DNA of 64,000 bases from Paramecium tetraurelia (taxonomy: Eukaryota > Ciliophora > Oligohymenophorea > Peniculida > Parameciidae). The notes under the pieces were generated by a model that was given only the letters and a program-made list of their open reading frames with translations, had not been told where the DNA came from and did not search any database. The position numbers were made by a program, and so were the translations under genes. The stretch covers positions 1 to 64,000 of the forward strand of contig NW_001798999.1 of NCBI RefSeq assembly GCF_000165425.1, in the 5' to 3' direction. Position 1 is the stretch's first letter; each line of letters begins with the position of its first letter. Below are positions 46,179-57,811 of this stretch, piece by piece.

Positions 46179-47581
46179 ATGCTAAGAAAATTATTAGTGC
46201 TAAAATTGTGCAATCGATTTTGTTTTGCCAAATTCTACTAATTCTCAAAGTTAGATCACTTCTTCGAAAAATTTGAGATGGATAAATTTGATTCCGATAC
46301 TTAATTTACTCCCACAAATGGCAACTTCAAATTTTCAAAAATACTTGAATCCTTGGAAAAAGGCAAATAGTCTCTTTTCAATTCCAGTCTCAATGATTAC
46401 CTGACGACTCAAACTATTAACTTTGAATAATTGTTGGCATTACTTGTGGCCCTACATCAAACTAACATCTTTTGCAACAAATCCAACAAAGAAATTCTCT
46501 TGAAATACATTAATTCAAATTTGAACACTATTAACATCGGAGTCCTTCAAATGATCTCCCATAGTTTGTCTTTAGGCATTGCTGATCAATAGACATTAAG
46601 TTTATATTTTTAGCATTTTCTCAAATGCAATTTGAAGAGATTTAACCACATTCAACAATTTGACATGATATTCATCATTTCCCAGGCTGTTTTGAAATAT
46701 CAAGTGAATCTAGACAACTCTGAATTCGCTAATTAATGGAAATTACTCCTTTAATTACTTCTGCCACATTTGGAAACTAAAAAGGATTGGTTGGTCAAGA
46801 AATTTCCACATCTGGCCTTCATCATCAAAAGTGCCGGCAAAGACGATGCGTAGAGCTTCTTTATTGAGGATTTGATAAACTTGTTTAAGGCCATGACTAG
46901 CAAATTCAATCAATAAGCAGAACTCATTTATAAATTGGATTCAAAGGAAATCACTATATTATTATCAAGTGTGATAAAGATCAGAGACAGGTATTTAACA
47001 TAGGAACTCAACATTCTAATTGATAATTTGATAAAGTACCTGATTAGATATGATTTCTCTAAGTTCAATGATTCCTCCTTGCAATCCTTAGCCCTATCAA
47101 TAACTCACTTCCCATCCTATTAATCGCAGTTCTATGAGTTATTAGTAGATTAGATTGAATAGCGAAAGCAGAAGGGCAAGTTCAATACAAAGCAACATAT
47201 ATCTATAATATTTGAATTGAGTATTAAATGGAAGAATAAGGGGAGCAATGTAAAATTAGTTAATGTGATCTAAAGTCTATCGGTCATTGAATAATCAGAT
47301 TATGATCTTGCCCATTATTTTCAGATCCTGACGACATTGCCTCTAGAATATATAATTGACTTATTGAAATCGATTGAATTTGTAAATAGAAATAGTTATT
47401 GCAATAGGATTTGATTCAGCGAAATGAAAAAATTGCCCAAGATTAAAACTATAAGAAGGACTCTATCTCAGTTGAAAGAATGTAGAAATCTCTTCTGAAA
47501 ATTGAGGGATAAGTAAAGCAACAAATTTTATCCTCTGTTAATCTGTAATTGATATAGAAAATTTAGAATTTGTTAAAATGA
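46179..47581 (+). CDS. Helical-repeat protein with mitochondrial-type N-terminus, 458 aa
   Basis: The N-terminus MLRKLLVLKLCNRFCFAKFY has the arginine/lysine plus hydrophobic pattern of a mitochondrial presequence. The body is built of amphipathic helices (FEQLLALLVALHQTNIFCN, LIDNLIKYLIRYDFSKFNDS, QFYELLVDQIEQRKQKGKF, LAHYFQILTTLPLEYIIDLL), in the manner of FAST-kinase-like or related organellar RNA-binding repeat proteins. One 26-nt intron near 47374 leads into DLIQRNEKIAQDQNYKKD and TGA 47579-47581. The compartment and RNA link are inference from layout only. It starts 32 bp after the preceding stop. Confidence 0.75.
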
Positions 47582-47611
47582 TTATTGATTATAATTATTA
47601 ATTATTTCTAA

Positions 47612-48145
47612 ATGCAACAACAAACAGTGGAAGACCTGGCAGAAAAAGAGGCTGAAATCAAAGAAGCATTCGAAATATTCGATAAGAATAAATCCAAAAG
47701 TATTTCTGGTAAGAAACCCCCTATTCATTATCAAATAGTTTAGGAATTGACTTCGGTTTTCCGTTCTCTGGGTTACAATTTCTCGCAAGATGAAATCTAG
47801 TCAATGGTCAAGGAGTTGAGACAAAACTAGAAGGCTGAGGGGGCAGAAGATAAGGAATTAGATTTTGATGATTTTAAGAACCTATTATTGATGCAGGAGG
47901 AGAAGGCTAAAAGTGGTGAGGATGATTTGAGAGACGCCTTTGAAGTATTTGACAGAGATGCAAATGGCTATATCGGTTTGGAGGAATTGATGATGGTAGC
48001 AAAGAGTTTAGGTGAGAACATCTCGGAAGACGATTTAAAAGGTATGTTATAATATGCAGCCAATACATCGAATCAAAAGGACGACGACAAGGACAAAGCA
48101 CCACAGATTAATTTGCAATAATTCGTTGAAGCATATTTAAAATGA
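47612..48145 (+). CDS. Calmodulin/centrin-like EF-hand protein, 167 aa
   Basis: One 30-nt intron near 47710. EF-hand 1 has a complete loop DKNKSKSISVQE and EF-hand 3 a complete loop DRDANGYIGLEE; both have the 1,3,5,12 ligands. EF-hands 2 and 4 are degenerate, with insertions (RQNQKAEGAEDKELDFDDF and SNQKDDDKDKAPQINLQQF). The overall four-hand spacing follows the calmodulin/centrin pattern (EIKEAFEIFD, DDLRDAFEVFD). Two working hands suggest a calcium sensor, perhaps with cortical or ciliary targets. It is 30 bp from the previous stop and 40 bp from the next start. Confidence 0.88.
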
Positions 48146-48185
48146 AAGCATATAATAATAATTCTATTCATATTAAAATTTATAA

Positions 48186-48950
48186 ATGAAAAGTCCATAA
48201 CATTAAGAATAATTCAAATAAGTGAAGCAGAATCCCTTAAATAATTCAAAAAGTAAACAATTATACACCTTCCCCAAATCTCCAAGATTCAATTACAAGG
48301 AATAAAGAGAGTAAAACATGCAAATAGCAAATTAGTAACTCGCCATCCTTTTATTCAATCAAAACTGATCTCGTTTCCCCTAATAAAGGAGTCTCTTTTG
48401 GATCTGGCACCAAAGTTGATTTCTCCAAATTGGGAACTAAAACTCCAGGTCCAGGATAATACCAAGTCTAACAGCAAAAGATTAATCAAGTTACTAATTT
48501 AAAAAAACATACCATGGGAGTTGGTAGAACATAGACAAAACAGAAAAGTGAAGTACCTCCTGTTGGGGTTTATGAAGTCGCCCAAAATTTAGTCTAAGTT
48601 AATAAGGCTCCACATTTCGGATTAAAATTATAACCAAGTATATGATAATTATTATTTTAGAGAATGAAACATGCTCTCCTGGACCTGGAAAGTATGACAT
48701 TTAAGTGAAAGAACATTCTAAATCATTCGTTGCTGGATTTGGTTCTGGAAGATCAGGTCAGACTACTGACGATACTCCTGGACCTTAAGAATATAGACCC
48801 AGAACTGAAATGTCTCCTAAATATACAAATTCAAATTGGACTAATTGCCAAACAGCTAAGTTTTCAAAGGTCTAACGTTTTGGAAGTAACAAAACTATCA
48901 CACCTGGACCTGGAAACTATTAAATAGCTGGAGAATTTGGAATATACTGA
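48186..48950 (+). CDS. STPG/SHIPPO-repeat protein, 238 aa
   Basis: Introns of 25 nt (near 48312) and 23 nt (near 48644) give a clean frame. Proline-glycine repeats of the SHIPPO/STPGR type recur: KTPGPGQYQ, CSPGPGKYD, DTPGPQEYRPR and ITPGPGNYQ. Each is preceded by a glycine/phenylalanine strand such as GVSFGSGTKVDF or FVAGFGSGRSG. Proteins with these repeats (ODF3/CIMAP, STPG) associate with axonemal or cortical microtubules, including microtubule inner proteins. The ciliary role fits other genes of the window (CFAP54, EF-hand protein). The start ATG 48186 is the first in frame. Confidence 0.88.
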
Positions 48951-49239
48951 CATATATGAATATTTATAAAGTATATTAGAGAGTAAAGAAAAACGATGAC
49001 ATTTCAATTGATCTACTTTAGCTTGTTGGTTCCCATAATTTTATTTTCATCATTGATAAATCAGTAAATCATATGCTTTTTAATTTGTGTTTGTCTAAAA
49101 TAAGAAAATTCATATAAGCAAATTTCTGTCTTGCTTTTTGTTTAGTTACTATGAAAGGATAAAGAATTAAAGATATAATTATTAAATACCAATTCCTTCA
49201 GGTATTCTAAAATATATCATAAATAGTATAAATAAAATA

Positions 49240-49978
49240 TCAAATATTTGATAGATTCTTTTATTATCTAATAATGTTACAACTATAGGTAGGCTTTAGA
49301 TATAATGTTAAATTATAATTCTTTTTATTTTGAGTCACTAATCTTAAAAATAATAAGAAATAGTAATATAATTAATTATCAAACTTTTATTATTATATAA
49401 TGGTCAAACAAACTTTATTTGATTTGCGTACACTTTTTTTTGTAATTTCTAAAATAAAATTCTATATAGTAATAATTACATGAAGTCTATGTGTGTATTC
49501 ATTGTGAATCTATTCCTTTTAAATTGTTGTTTCAATGCGCAATTTTTATTTGTCTTTATGTTCTTATTCTTTCATGATCTTAATTTTTTCTGCTCTTTCA
49601 ATCTTTGACTCAAATTTCTTCAATTTTTCTGTTTCTATTCTTTTTAATTGCCTTTTTTGATTGGAAATCCACCTCTCATATGCTTCCTGCTCTAGCTCTA
49701 TTTTAGGTCTAAATGTACAAGACTCTCTCTTACCTTGTACGAATAGTATCACTTTCCTATGATTTAAATCTATGCTCATTTTATTGGTGCTTCACAACAG
49801 ACATTTGGCTCTATTTTAATTTCTGTAGTTATCTATCAGTAATCAATTACATCCTTTCACAAGATCTTAACACAAGTTAACTTTTTTGTAGTTCTTTTTC
49901 TCGGATGTGTCTTTCATATGCTAGAGCTTATTATATCTCTTATTGTTATTTCTTCTTAAACAAAGATAAAGAATCCAT
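49240..49978 (-). CDS. Coiled-coil protein, 237 aa
   Basis: From ATG 49978 (MDSLSLFKKKQQQEIQQAL) with one 25-nt intron near 49730, ending at TGA 49242-49240. The central part is a charged helix (RPKIELEQEAYERW, NQKRQLKRIETEKLKKFES, KIERAEKIKIMKEQEHKDK). The final ~80 codons are of much lower quality (isoleucine, tyrosine and asparagine), so the real stop may be reached earlier through an unseen intron. No family could be named; it resembles small axonemal or basal-body coiled-coil proteins in style. Confidence 0.65.
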
Positions 49979-50372
49979 TAATTTACTATTATAATTAATA
50001 ATTGTATATAAATAAGTATGTATAGTATAACTAAAATGAATAATATCGAGAATGATAATATCAAAATTATTTAAATATAACAAATTCTTGGATCTAAAAA
50101 ACAATCATTATCAAACACAATAATCAAATTATTAGATCATTAAATTATTAATTTTGATTCTTAATAAAAAAATTTTATATTTGTTAAAAATATAAAAATT
50201 AAAGTTAGCCAGATTGTTCTTCATTATAACCTTCATCAATGAGGTTTATATCAAAATAATTTAATAAGTTGGCAATAGTCCCTCTAATCCATTAGATTAC
50301 TTCTAATTTAAGATATGAAAATATTTTGTATGATATAAATATTTAAAACAATATAAATATAATACAATCAAT

Positions 50373-51123
50373 TCAGTCAAGAAGCCCTTCCAAATATTGG
50401 TTACAATTTTATCTATAACACCAATCGCTCTCATCATTAGAGTTACAACAAAAGTTATATAACTAAGGACGGGAGTCTTCATAATTGGAGAAGTACTCAA
50501 AGTGGCAGGGATCTGTGGGTCATAATAATTCGTTACTTAATTGAGACTTGATTTCTGGTGTGTAATACTATTGGGCTTAGCTAGCGAATGTGATGTTTTC
50601 AGTGTCTAAATTTATTATGATGAAAAATTACTGATTCTCTTCTTATTTTTCTTGTTTCTCTTTTACCCAGCTAAGGTAAATGGATTAAATTTTTGATGAT
50701 GAGATCTTTTATACGATTAATTTTTATACCTGCATTGAGATGGCGATCTAGTCCCAATTGTCATTGACATGAGTTTGAAGATTTTATTATTTTTTCTGTT
50801 TTGTTGATTTTGCATGGTTGTATTATGATGTTGTTTGAGGAACTCAACATAAACTTGATGTTCTTGAGTAGACCAATGGCCTTGATTTTTTTTCATATTT
50901 TGAGGTTGATCTTTGCTGATTTTCTTTTTGGTACCTTAAGACTTCTTGCTTCCTTCCTATTTAAGGTAGGTAGACTTCTTACGTTTTAAGTGAATGACAT
51001 CTCCCCCTAATTATTAGTTCCTTAACTGCTAGATGAGTCACTTAATTCATTTTATCTGGGAAATTCATTTCCAAGAGGAAGGAATGATTATGGTAGCAAG
51101 TGTAAGACACAGCTGTCCTCCAT
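50373..51123 (-). CDS. SHAQKY-like single-repeat Myb/SANT DNA-binding protein, 216 aa
   Basis: Four introns (26, 24, 26 and 24 nt) give an exact frame from ATG 51123 to TGA 50375-50373. The Myb repeat reads NQGHWSTQEHQVYVEFLKQH, then NKIFKLMSMTIGTRSPSQCR and SHHQKFNPF, with the third-helix SHHQKF in the place of the SHAQKYF motif. A basic tail (GQKRNKKNKKRI) may be a nuclear signal. The C-terminus is acidic and cysteine-containing (NFCCNSNDESDWCYRQN). Such proteins are transcription factors in plants and many protists. Its target genes are unknown. Confidence 0.82.
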
Positions 51124-51502
51124 TATTGGTATTAAAATTAATAATATATTTACCCTCTAAATATTACCGTCATAAGCCGTATTATAATATAATAATTTTC
51201 ATCCCCCCATAAATTTTGTTTTGTATAATTTTATAATACTATAAATAAATACTTTTACAGGATTTACTCCCTCCTTATTAGTCTAAACTAATTCTATTAA
51301 TATTGTAGAAAAGTTTAAAGAAAGTCAAATTTTTGTTATTAAAAATGTTTGATTCACTCAAATTTTATCAATTCACTTAAGTTAACCTACAAAACCAATC
51401 CTTTAAAATTCAATATATAATATATGATATTTTAAAACAGTACTATATATATATACATTATTTTAATATTAAGGAAAAATTTTGATTATAAAATTATATA
51501 TG
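51124..51502. other. Intergenic, very AT-rich
   Basis: The interval is AT-rich with (TA)n-like patches near 51450. It presumably holds the Myb promoter and the 3' end of the next upstream gene. No specific motif is supported. Confidence 0.5.
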
Positions 51503-52091
51503 TCATTATAATTTTAATTCATCAAGCTCCTCTTTATTGTAAGTAGAATTATAAAATTTGCTGATATATTTAAGATGGTTTTTGACGTCTTATATTTTCT
51601 CGCTTATCATGAGATCATGGATAATTTGAAATCCGGAGAAGTACTATCTCGATAACTCTGCTGCTGTTTTATCGTTGAAGAGTTTAGTGAAATCTTATCT
51701 GGAGAAGTTTTTTTTGTTCTCCCCATTGTTTAAAAAGAGTCTGATGGCTTCGTTTTCTCTCCATTTAGTGCCTAAATTGAAACTTAAATAGAATACTTAA
51801 ATATTTTTTCAACAGTACTCCAAAATTTTTTGGAATATTTTTTGTTTCTGATTTATAAACGTGGTTTTTATCCTTTTTCTTTTGTATCTTGCCTCTCTTG
51901 TTTACGCTGTTAATTTAGGAGGATTCATAATAATCTTCTGTGGAAAATTATTATCGATGAATTTCCTCTTTTAAGATTTCCTATTCGTCTTCAACTGTAT
52001 TGTCTTACTTTACATATTTTTTGAAGGAGGAATTGGGATTGATGTAATCCTTGGAGGAGAATTTATATTTTTGATTTTCTTGTTAAATCAT
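51503..52091 (-). CDS. Unknown protein, 187 aa
   Basis: From ATG 52091 (MIQQENQKYKFSSKDYINPN) with one 25-nt intron near 51790. After a basic region (KRGKIQKKKDKNHVYKSE) comes NIPKNFGVLLKKYLST and then KWRENEAIRLFLNNGENKKN, followed by DFTKLFNDKTAAELSRQYF and FQIIHDLMISEKIQDVKNH. The second half looks like a small helical domain. The stop is TGA 51505-51503. No family was recognised. Confidence 0.75.
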
Positions 52092-52202
52092 TTTGAATTA
52101 ATATAATTCAATTATATTAGTTTACCAAATAATTCTATGAATGCCTAATAATTTATAAAACAGTATCTTAAATTAGATAAAAATTATACATAAAATTCAT
52201 AA

Positions 52203-53651
52203 TCATTTCTAATAGTATATCTATACTCCTTAAGCTATTTCCTCCTAAATCTCTTGTGACATCTTATCAACCATATTTAAATAATCTTCATGTTCCTATT
52301 TGGATATCTATTTAATATTTTGGGTTTGATTTTTGAGAGCAGTATTTTTGATTTGCAACTCATAAAGTTCTTTTTTCCTTTGTTCAATCATCTACATTAA
52401 TTGGATTATCTATAAATTTTGATCATTTTAGAAATTAAAAATAAAATTGTCTTCAACTTTTATTTCCCTCTAGGAATTCTACTATGTCATTAATTATGGT
52501 AGAGTATCTATAAAACTACTGTTTTCGATGCTGCACACAGAATTACGTTTTCTAATCAAACTACTTTTAGGACTTGAAAATGTTAGTTGAGAGTTTCCTA
52601 GCTTCTAGTCCAATAATGATTTAATCTATGTGATAGCTCAAATATTATGGAATAATAAGATACATTTATAATCGGTTTTGTTTAGGATTTGCTTGCCTAT
52701 TGACTTGTAATCAAAACCAAATTATCCAAATGATTTTAAACAAGATTTAGCAACTACAATCAAATATTTTTGAATCACTTCAAAGTTCATCTACTAAACA
52801 AACTCCAAAAATATGATATGAAAGCAAGAGAAATTTAATCCTTTTATGAATAAACTTTAAGTATTTGGGGTAGAAAAGAATTCCATAAACTTTTTGATTT
52901 AAGAGATTTGGGTTGAATCTATTTTGAAAGCAAGTTAAAAGTCCTAAACTAAAGTTTGCAAATTAGGTTCCTAAGTAGAAGTAGGCCAGTATTCATAGGG
53001 CATTAATTCATACAGTTATTCTAATAATTGTAAAGCAGCATAATCCTTCATTTAGGTCAGTAGAACTATTGAAATTTACAATAATTCGCAGGAATATCCC
53101 ACTTATGAATTTCTATACAAAAATACAATTAATAGATTTTCTATGTCATCAAATATTTGATTGACTTTCATTTAATTGATCGAATGACAAATCCAATCCT
53201 AAAATGAGTAATTAAACATTTCTTGGGTAATGAAGCACTAAACTATAGTAATCAATTACTTTGATTAAATCAGATTTAATTTGTTCAAGATTCTGTTTAA
53301 AATTGTTCTGGACTTTGGAAATTTTGATGAGCTATTAATATTGCTCTGGATTGAGTGATTCTTGAAAAAGCTCAATTTATAATTAGGACTCCTTGTTCCA
53401 TGACTGATGGAACTATTCTAATTATTGTTCCACATACAAACAATCAGTTTTGCATTAGAGACAAACTTTTTCCTTTTTGAGGGGTTTCAACATGGAGGAA
53501 GAGATCTAGGAAGTAGAATGAGGTAGATGGCTACTTTAAATTCATTTTTATTGCAATCAAGACATACTACAAGTCCACATCTTTTACATTTTGATTTGTT
53601 TTGTTTGATAAAGGAGAATTCCTTATTACAGATGGAACACTGTTTGTCCAT
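52203..53651 (-). CDS. FYVE-like zinc finger plus TBC-like (RabGAP-related) protein, 456 aa
   Basis: Introns of 29, 22 and 27 nt give an exact frame from ATG 53651 to TGA 52205-52203. The 27-nt intron near 52650 is needed to remove an in-frame TGA. The N-terminus has a FYVE/RING-type cluster (CSICNKEFSFI, CKRCGLVVCLDC, then VCLQCKTDCL). Downstream, IFDDIENLLIVFLYRNSQVG and LQLLEQLYELMPYEYW resemble the core of a TBC domain. The YxQ glutamine-finger motif of active Rab GTPase-activating proteins reads GYSCEL here, so catalysis is doubtful. A coiled coil ends the protein (IIQLMQMIEQRKKELYELQI). A membrane-traffic adaptor role is inferred. Confidence 0.7.
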
Positions 53652-53690
53652 TAATTAATATAATATTAAATACACAAAAGTTGTAAACAA

Positions 53691-54588
53691 TCAAAATTTC
53701 AGTGACTTCTTACTTTTGAGTCCCACAAATCGTTCATTCATCATATCCTTGATTTTGATATAATCACTTTGACATGAAGGTTTCTTCTAATCTTGTCCAT
53801 TCAGCATCTTTAGTGCCTAAAAATGAATATTTAAATGATATTACTTAACCCCAGGTCACAAATCTACCTTTGATTCTTAATCTCTCTTCAGCAACCTTCT
53901 GTCTTATGTGATAATGCACTTTCTTCTCATATGTTCGATTGTGCTTTTTTTCTAGATATCTCTTAACCTTCTATTTCCTTGCCATTTCCTTTAGAGATTC
54001 ATAATTAGTTGAGGTGCATAATTGTTCAACCCAATCTTCAAATTTCAAAGTCTCTTCATCATTTAAAATTTCATAACACAATCCAACCTTGATTCTGAGT
54101 AGATCGTCTTTTTTAACATAATTCGAAATAAACTCATCTTGCTTTATAGACGGACTGAAGCGCATGCTCAAATCATCTAAACGAATATCTTCATTTTAAG
54201 GAGCTGGCAAATCCTTAGGATATGAAAATTTCTTATGGTTTTCCCTTTGCAATTGTTCTGCTAGTCTCTCCAAATCTCCAATTGGATGATGTTCAGATTA
54301 CTCAACTATAGAGTTTTGCCATTAGATGCAGACTTTCTTTTTTGGATCTTCATCTAAAATGAATTCATCAAAATGAACAGGCTTTTGTTTCTTAAATTGT
54401 AATAACTACTATGGTGAATAGACTTACAATTGAATATCATCCTATTGTTCCTCCAACTAGTTCATTTTAATCAGAATCATTACCATTTCTTAATCAACTT
54501 GATAATGAGGTTCCTAGTATGTGAATGAGTTCTCTTTTTCAACATTCTCTAATTTCTCGCCTAACACTTCATTATTTTAAGTATTCAT
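53691..54588 (-). CDS. CCT-motif protein, 289 aa
   Basis: From ATG 54588 (NTQNNEVLGEKLENVEKEN) with a 28-nt intron near 53855, ending at TGA 53693-53691. At about residues 200-245 there is a CCT motif: QKVKRYLEKKHNRTYEKKV, YHIRQKVAEERLRIKGRFV, matching the basic RY..K...R.Y.K...Y..R...A..R.R.KGRF signature. CCT motifs in plants act in transcription and DNA binding, often with NF-Y-type partners. In ciliates their role is unknown. The N-terminal half is acidic and glutamine-rich. A possible extra 5' exon starts at 54675 (MNFSNVYEG), but I could not join it cleanly. Confidence 0.8.
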
Positions 54589-54829
54589 TTCTTCCTCAAG
54601 ATTTTTATTTTCTTTTACAAATCTTTTTATTTATATCCAAATTATCAATACCCTCATAAACATTAGAGAAATTCATTTAAAAGAGAGAAAAGGATTAGTA
54701 AATTATATTATTTGTATATTTGATTCAAAATCTCGAAATAGTATAATAATAATTAAAATCAAAGCAAAAGAGTTCACATTAGTATTCTTTATCATTAATT
54801 TTAATTTTAAATCAATCAATTAAATACGA

Positions 54830-56165
54830 ATGGCAACACTTGGAGAAGAATTTCAAACCATTTTATAAGAAGTAGACAATGCTAGATTAGATACAAACAA
54901 TTTGGAAACAGCCTTATTGAAATTGCTATCATTTGGTACATTTTAATCATGATAAAAAAAGATTCAAAATCTGAGGAGCATTTGAAACACAAGGAAAGTG
55001 CATATAATAAATTGTCGTAATTGTATTGCAAACAACACAAACCTCAATTGGTATTTCAGATTATGAAAACACATGATTTCTCTGGATTCAATCAAACAAG
55101 AGCAGCAAAAATAATGAGACAGATGATTGATCAAGTAGCTTAATTGGAAGGCACAATTGAATTGTAAGTTGAAATGTGCTAATTCTTAATCGATCAATGT
55201 GCAAGAGACAAGAAGAATTACTTAAAACACAAGATGCAAATAAGATTGGCAACACTGTATAATGAATAAGAAAAATTCACCTAAGGAATCGAAATCATAG
55301 ACAAGATCGTAGTTGAAGTAAGAAAGGCTGATGACAAGCATTTGCTTCTTGAAATCTACTTAATTGAGAGCAAATTGCATTTTGGATAAACAAATCTCGC
55401 TAAAGCCAAAGCCTCATTAACTGCAGCCAGAGCCTGCTCAAATACAATTTACTGTCCCCCGCATGTTTAAGCTGAAATCGATATGATGGCTGGTGTGCTC
55501 TATGCAGAAGAAAGAGACTATAGAACCTCTTATTCCTATTTTTATGAGGCTTTTGAAGCATTTAATAATCTAGAAGACAAGAGAGCTTTGGGCACACTTA
55601 AATATATGTTGTTATGCAAAATAATGATTGGAGCTACAGATGAAGTCAAATAAATTTTAACTGGAAAGCATGGTTTGAAATATGCAGGCAGAGTAATTAT
55701 GTGCATCTAATTAATATTAGCACTTAGAGGCTATGAAAGCCATTTCTAATAGCAATTAAAAGAAATCTCTTATTGAATTTACTAAAGTCTTAGATGAATA
55801 TAGGGAAGAAATTGAAGGTGATAAAGTCATGAGATTACACATCAAATAGTTATATGAAGTCTTATTGGAAATGAATCTGTTTCAAGTCATCCAACCATAC
55901 TCTAAGGTTTAAATCGATTATATCACTTAAAGAATGTAAATTGATGTCGAAATTATCTAAAGAAAGTATTGTATCAATTCAATATACTAGATTATCTGAA
56001 TTGATTTTGGATAAGAAAATAGATGGAACCTTAGATTAAGGAAACGATTGTTTGATCTTATTTGATACAGTTAAGCATGATAATTTATATCAACATTCCC
56101 TTAGTTTGATTACCAATTTGAATGGAGTCGTAGATAAATTATTTGATAGAGTAAAAGTCAAATGA
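54830..56165 (+). CDS. RPN6: 26S proteasome lid subunit Rpn6 (PSMD11)
   Basis: Three introns (26 nt at 54936-54961, 28 nt near 55693, 25 nt near 55965) give 418 aa, against about 422 for the human subunit. Conserved blocks are clear: ANAIYCPP-like [44 protein letters not shown] and LKYAGR. The C-terminal PCI domain follows ([38 protein letters not shown]). Rpn6 is a clamp between lid and base of the regulatory particle and stabilises the 26S proteasome. It is an essential housekeeping gene and intact here. Confidence 0.96.
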
Positions 56166-56613
56166 ACATTAAATATATATAGATAAATTGTTATTTTTAA
56201 TTCATTACATACTGTTATTATTATTAGGTGTAAATCTACTAAGGAATATATTTAGTTCTAATTATACTAAAAATATTTTGATCAAATACTTACGATTAAT
56301 TGTAATATTAATATGTAGTTAAATAATATGATATTGATTTATTATACTGATAATTATGATTATAATATTTGAATTAAGTATTTTATTAAAATATTAAAAT
56401 AGTTAAATCTTTGTATTAAACCTGAATTAATATGCAAATCTCATCTCCAATAATAATGTTTTATATGCACTGGTTTTGATTAGATATAGTATATAAAAAT
56501 TTAAAGTTATTAAAATAATAGAAAAAGGGGAAGATTTCGAAATATTTTTTATGATATTAGAAATAATATTAGAAAGTGAGTATGATTTAAAGACAAAATT
56601 ACTTGATAAATTA
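56166..56613. other. Intergenic between convergent genes
   Basis: An AT-rich spacer between Rpn6 and the oppositely oriented basic protein. Long open frames exist on both strands around 56430-56610, but these are by-products of low TGA frequency. Nothing is supported. Confidence 0.5.
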
Positions 56614-57318
56614 TCAATCAATAAAATTAAAGGCGTATTTAGATAAACTCTATTAAGTTCTTGCGAGTAGATTAGAAGGGGTGGTATGCATTTTCTTGGG
56701 AGGAACGAACCTTTTGTTAATTGCGATGCTATAGGCGGATTGATAAGGGTGATGCGTCTTAATTGTCTTAATAATAGCTTATTTGGTTCTTTTTGTAGTG
56801 ATAAGGGGTTCATCTGGTTCAGTCATTTATTACCTGCTAGTTTGTATTAATTAATTTAAGTTTTTATCTATCCTTGTCATTTGTGTTTTAAGATGATTTA
56901 AAAAGTAGGAGTTCGACTGTTTGGATTGTAAATACTGGGATTGCATGGGGGACGGCTTCTAGTTTGAGGAATGGGCTTTGATTTCATCTTGTTGGTCTAG
57001 AGATGGAGATTTTTGTGGAGAATGATTATTGTCTGGGGACATCATTTATTGGCGATTATGAGAGAAAATTCTGAAGTTCTTGTACTTGTTTTTGGACCTT
57101 AAATATTTGTCAGTGGGTTTGAAGTTTTCGATAACTAAATTGGCGAGTCTAATTTTTCTATGCATGAGGATTTCATAATGCTGATTAGGTAATGTGATTT
57201 GTTTGATATTCGAACTAGAACAATGGGAACAATGGCAGCTGCTTCGACGAAGTTGGTGCAAAGGAGGTACGTAGGAGATTTGTTGGAAGGAAGCAGAATG
57301 AAAGGGTCTGATCATCAT
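56614..57318 (-). CDS. Unknown basic protein, 234 aa
   Basis: One intronless code-6 frame from ATG 57318 (MMIRPFHSASFQQISYVPPL) to TGA 56616-56614. The standard code splits it into two ORFs at TAA codons, but the frame is continuous. It includes a CHCSHC cluster, a basic stretch (KPTDKYLRSKNKYKNFRIFS), a serine/proline-rich middle (SPQKSPSLDQQDEIKAHSS) and a basic end (INKRFVPPKKMHTTPSNLL). It appears largely disordered. No family was recognised. It lies 40 bp downstream of the LITAF gene's stop. Confidence 0.75.
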
Positions 57319-57358
57319 AAAATATTAATAATAATATATAGTTTACTAGTAATTCTTA

Positions 57359-57745
57359 TCATCCACACATAAATTATTTGGTCCCTATAAGTTTGGTGCA
57401 TTTGGAACATCTATGTTGGGCATCCTTGCAATTATCAAGTAGACAAGGGAGGAAAGCCAAAATAGCAGTGATGATACCAGCGATGAGCACAATCACTACT
57501 ATATAACTACACCTTCCCATTTCATATTGAACATCGGATTCTACCACTTGGTTACATTTAGTGCAAAACAGTTTTTCTGTTTTTCTTGATTGTGGTACTT
57601 TGGGATACTCTGTTTCTTATTCAATGAGTTTATTTTTAACCGAAAGTTCTATTTGATTTGATTTAACTATTTAATAAGTTCCCTGTGATTGGCCACTACG
57701 AGTTTGATTGTTCTAATCTGATTCAAGCATAGGATTCGAGATCAT
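57359..57745 (-). CDS. LITAF-domain membrane protein, 128 aa
   Basis: An intronless frame with the LITAF layout. A first zinc knuckle (LFCTKCNQVVESDVQYEMGR) is followed by a hydrophobic segment (SYIVVIVLIAGIITAILAFL) ending in PCLLDNCKDAQHRCSKCTKL, the paired CxxC and HxCxxC that fold together as one zinc site around a membrane-inserted helix. LITAF/SIMPLE proteins sit on late endosomes and lysosomes and act in sorting. The N-terminal tail is glutamine/serine-rich, as expected. The family length of ~120-160 aa fits. Confidence 0.9.
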
Positions 57746-57811
57746 TTTATTATTAATTATTTTATATTTTGATTATCTATTATAATTGAAAAGTGAAAAA
57801 TGCAGTTTTGA

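Noticed and set aside
56427-56813. Minus-strand 128-aa ORF (MNPLSLQKEPNKL...)
   Set aside because: The overlapping frame that continues unbroken from ATG 57318 in code 6 has better composition and a proper TGA stop.
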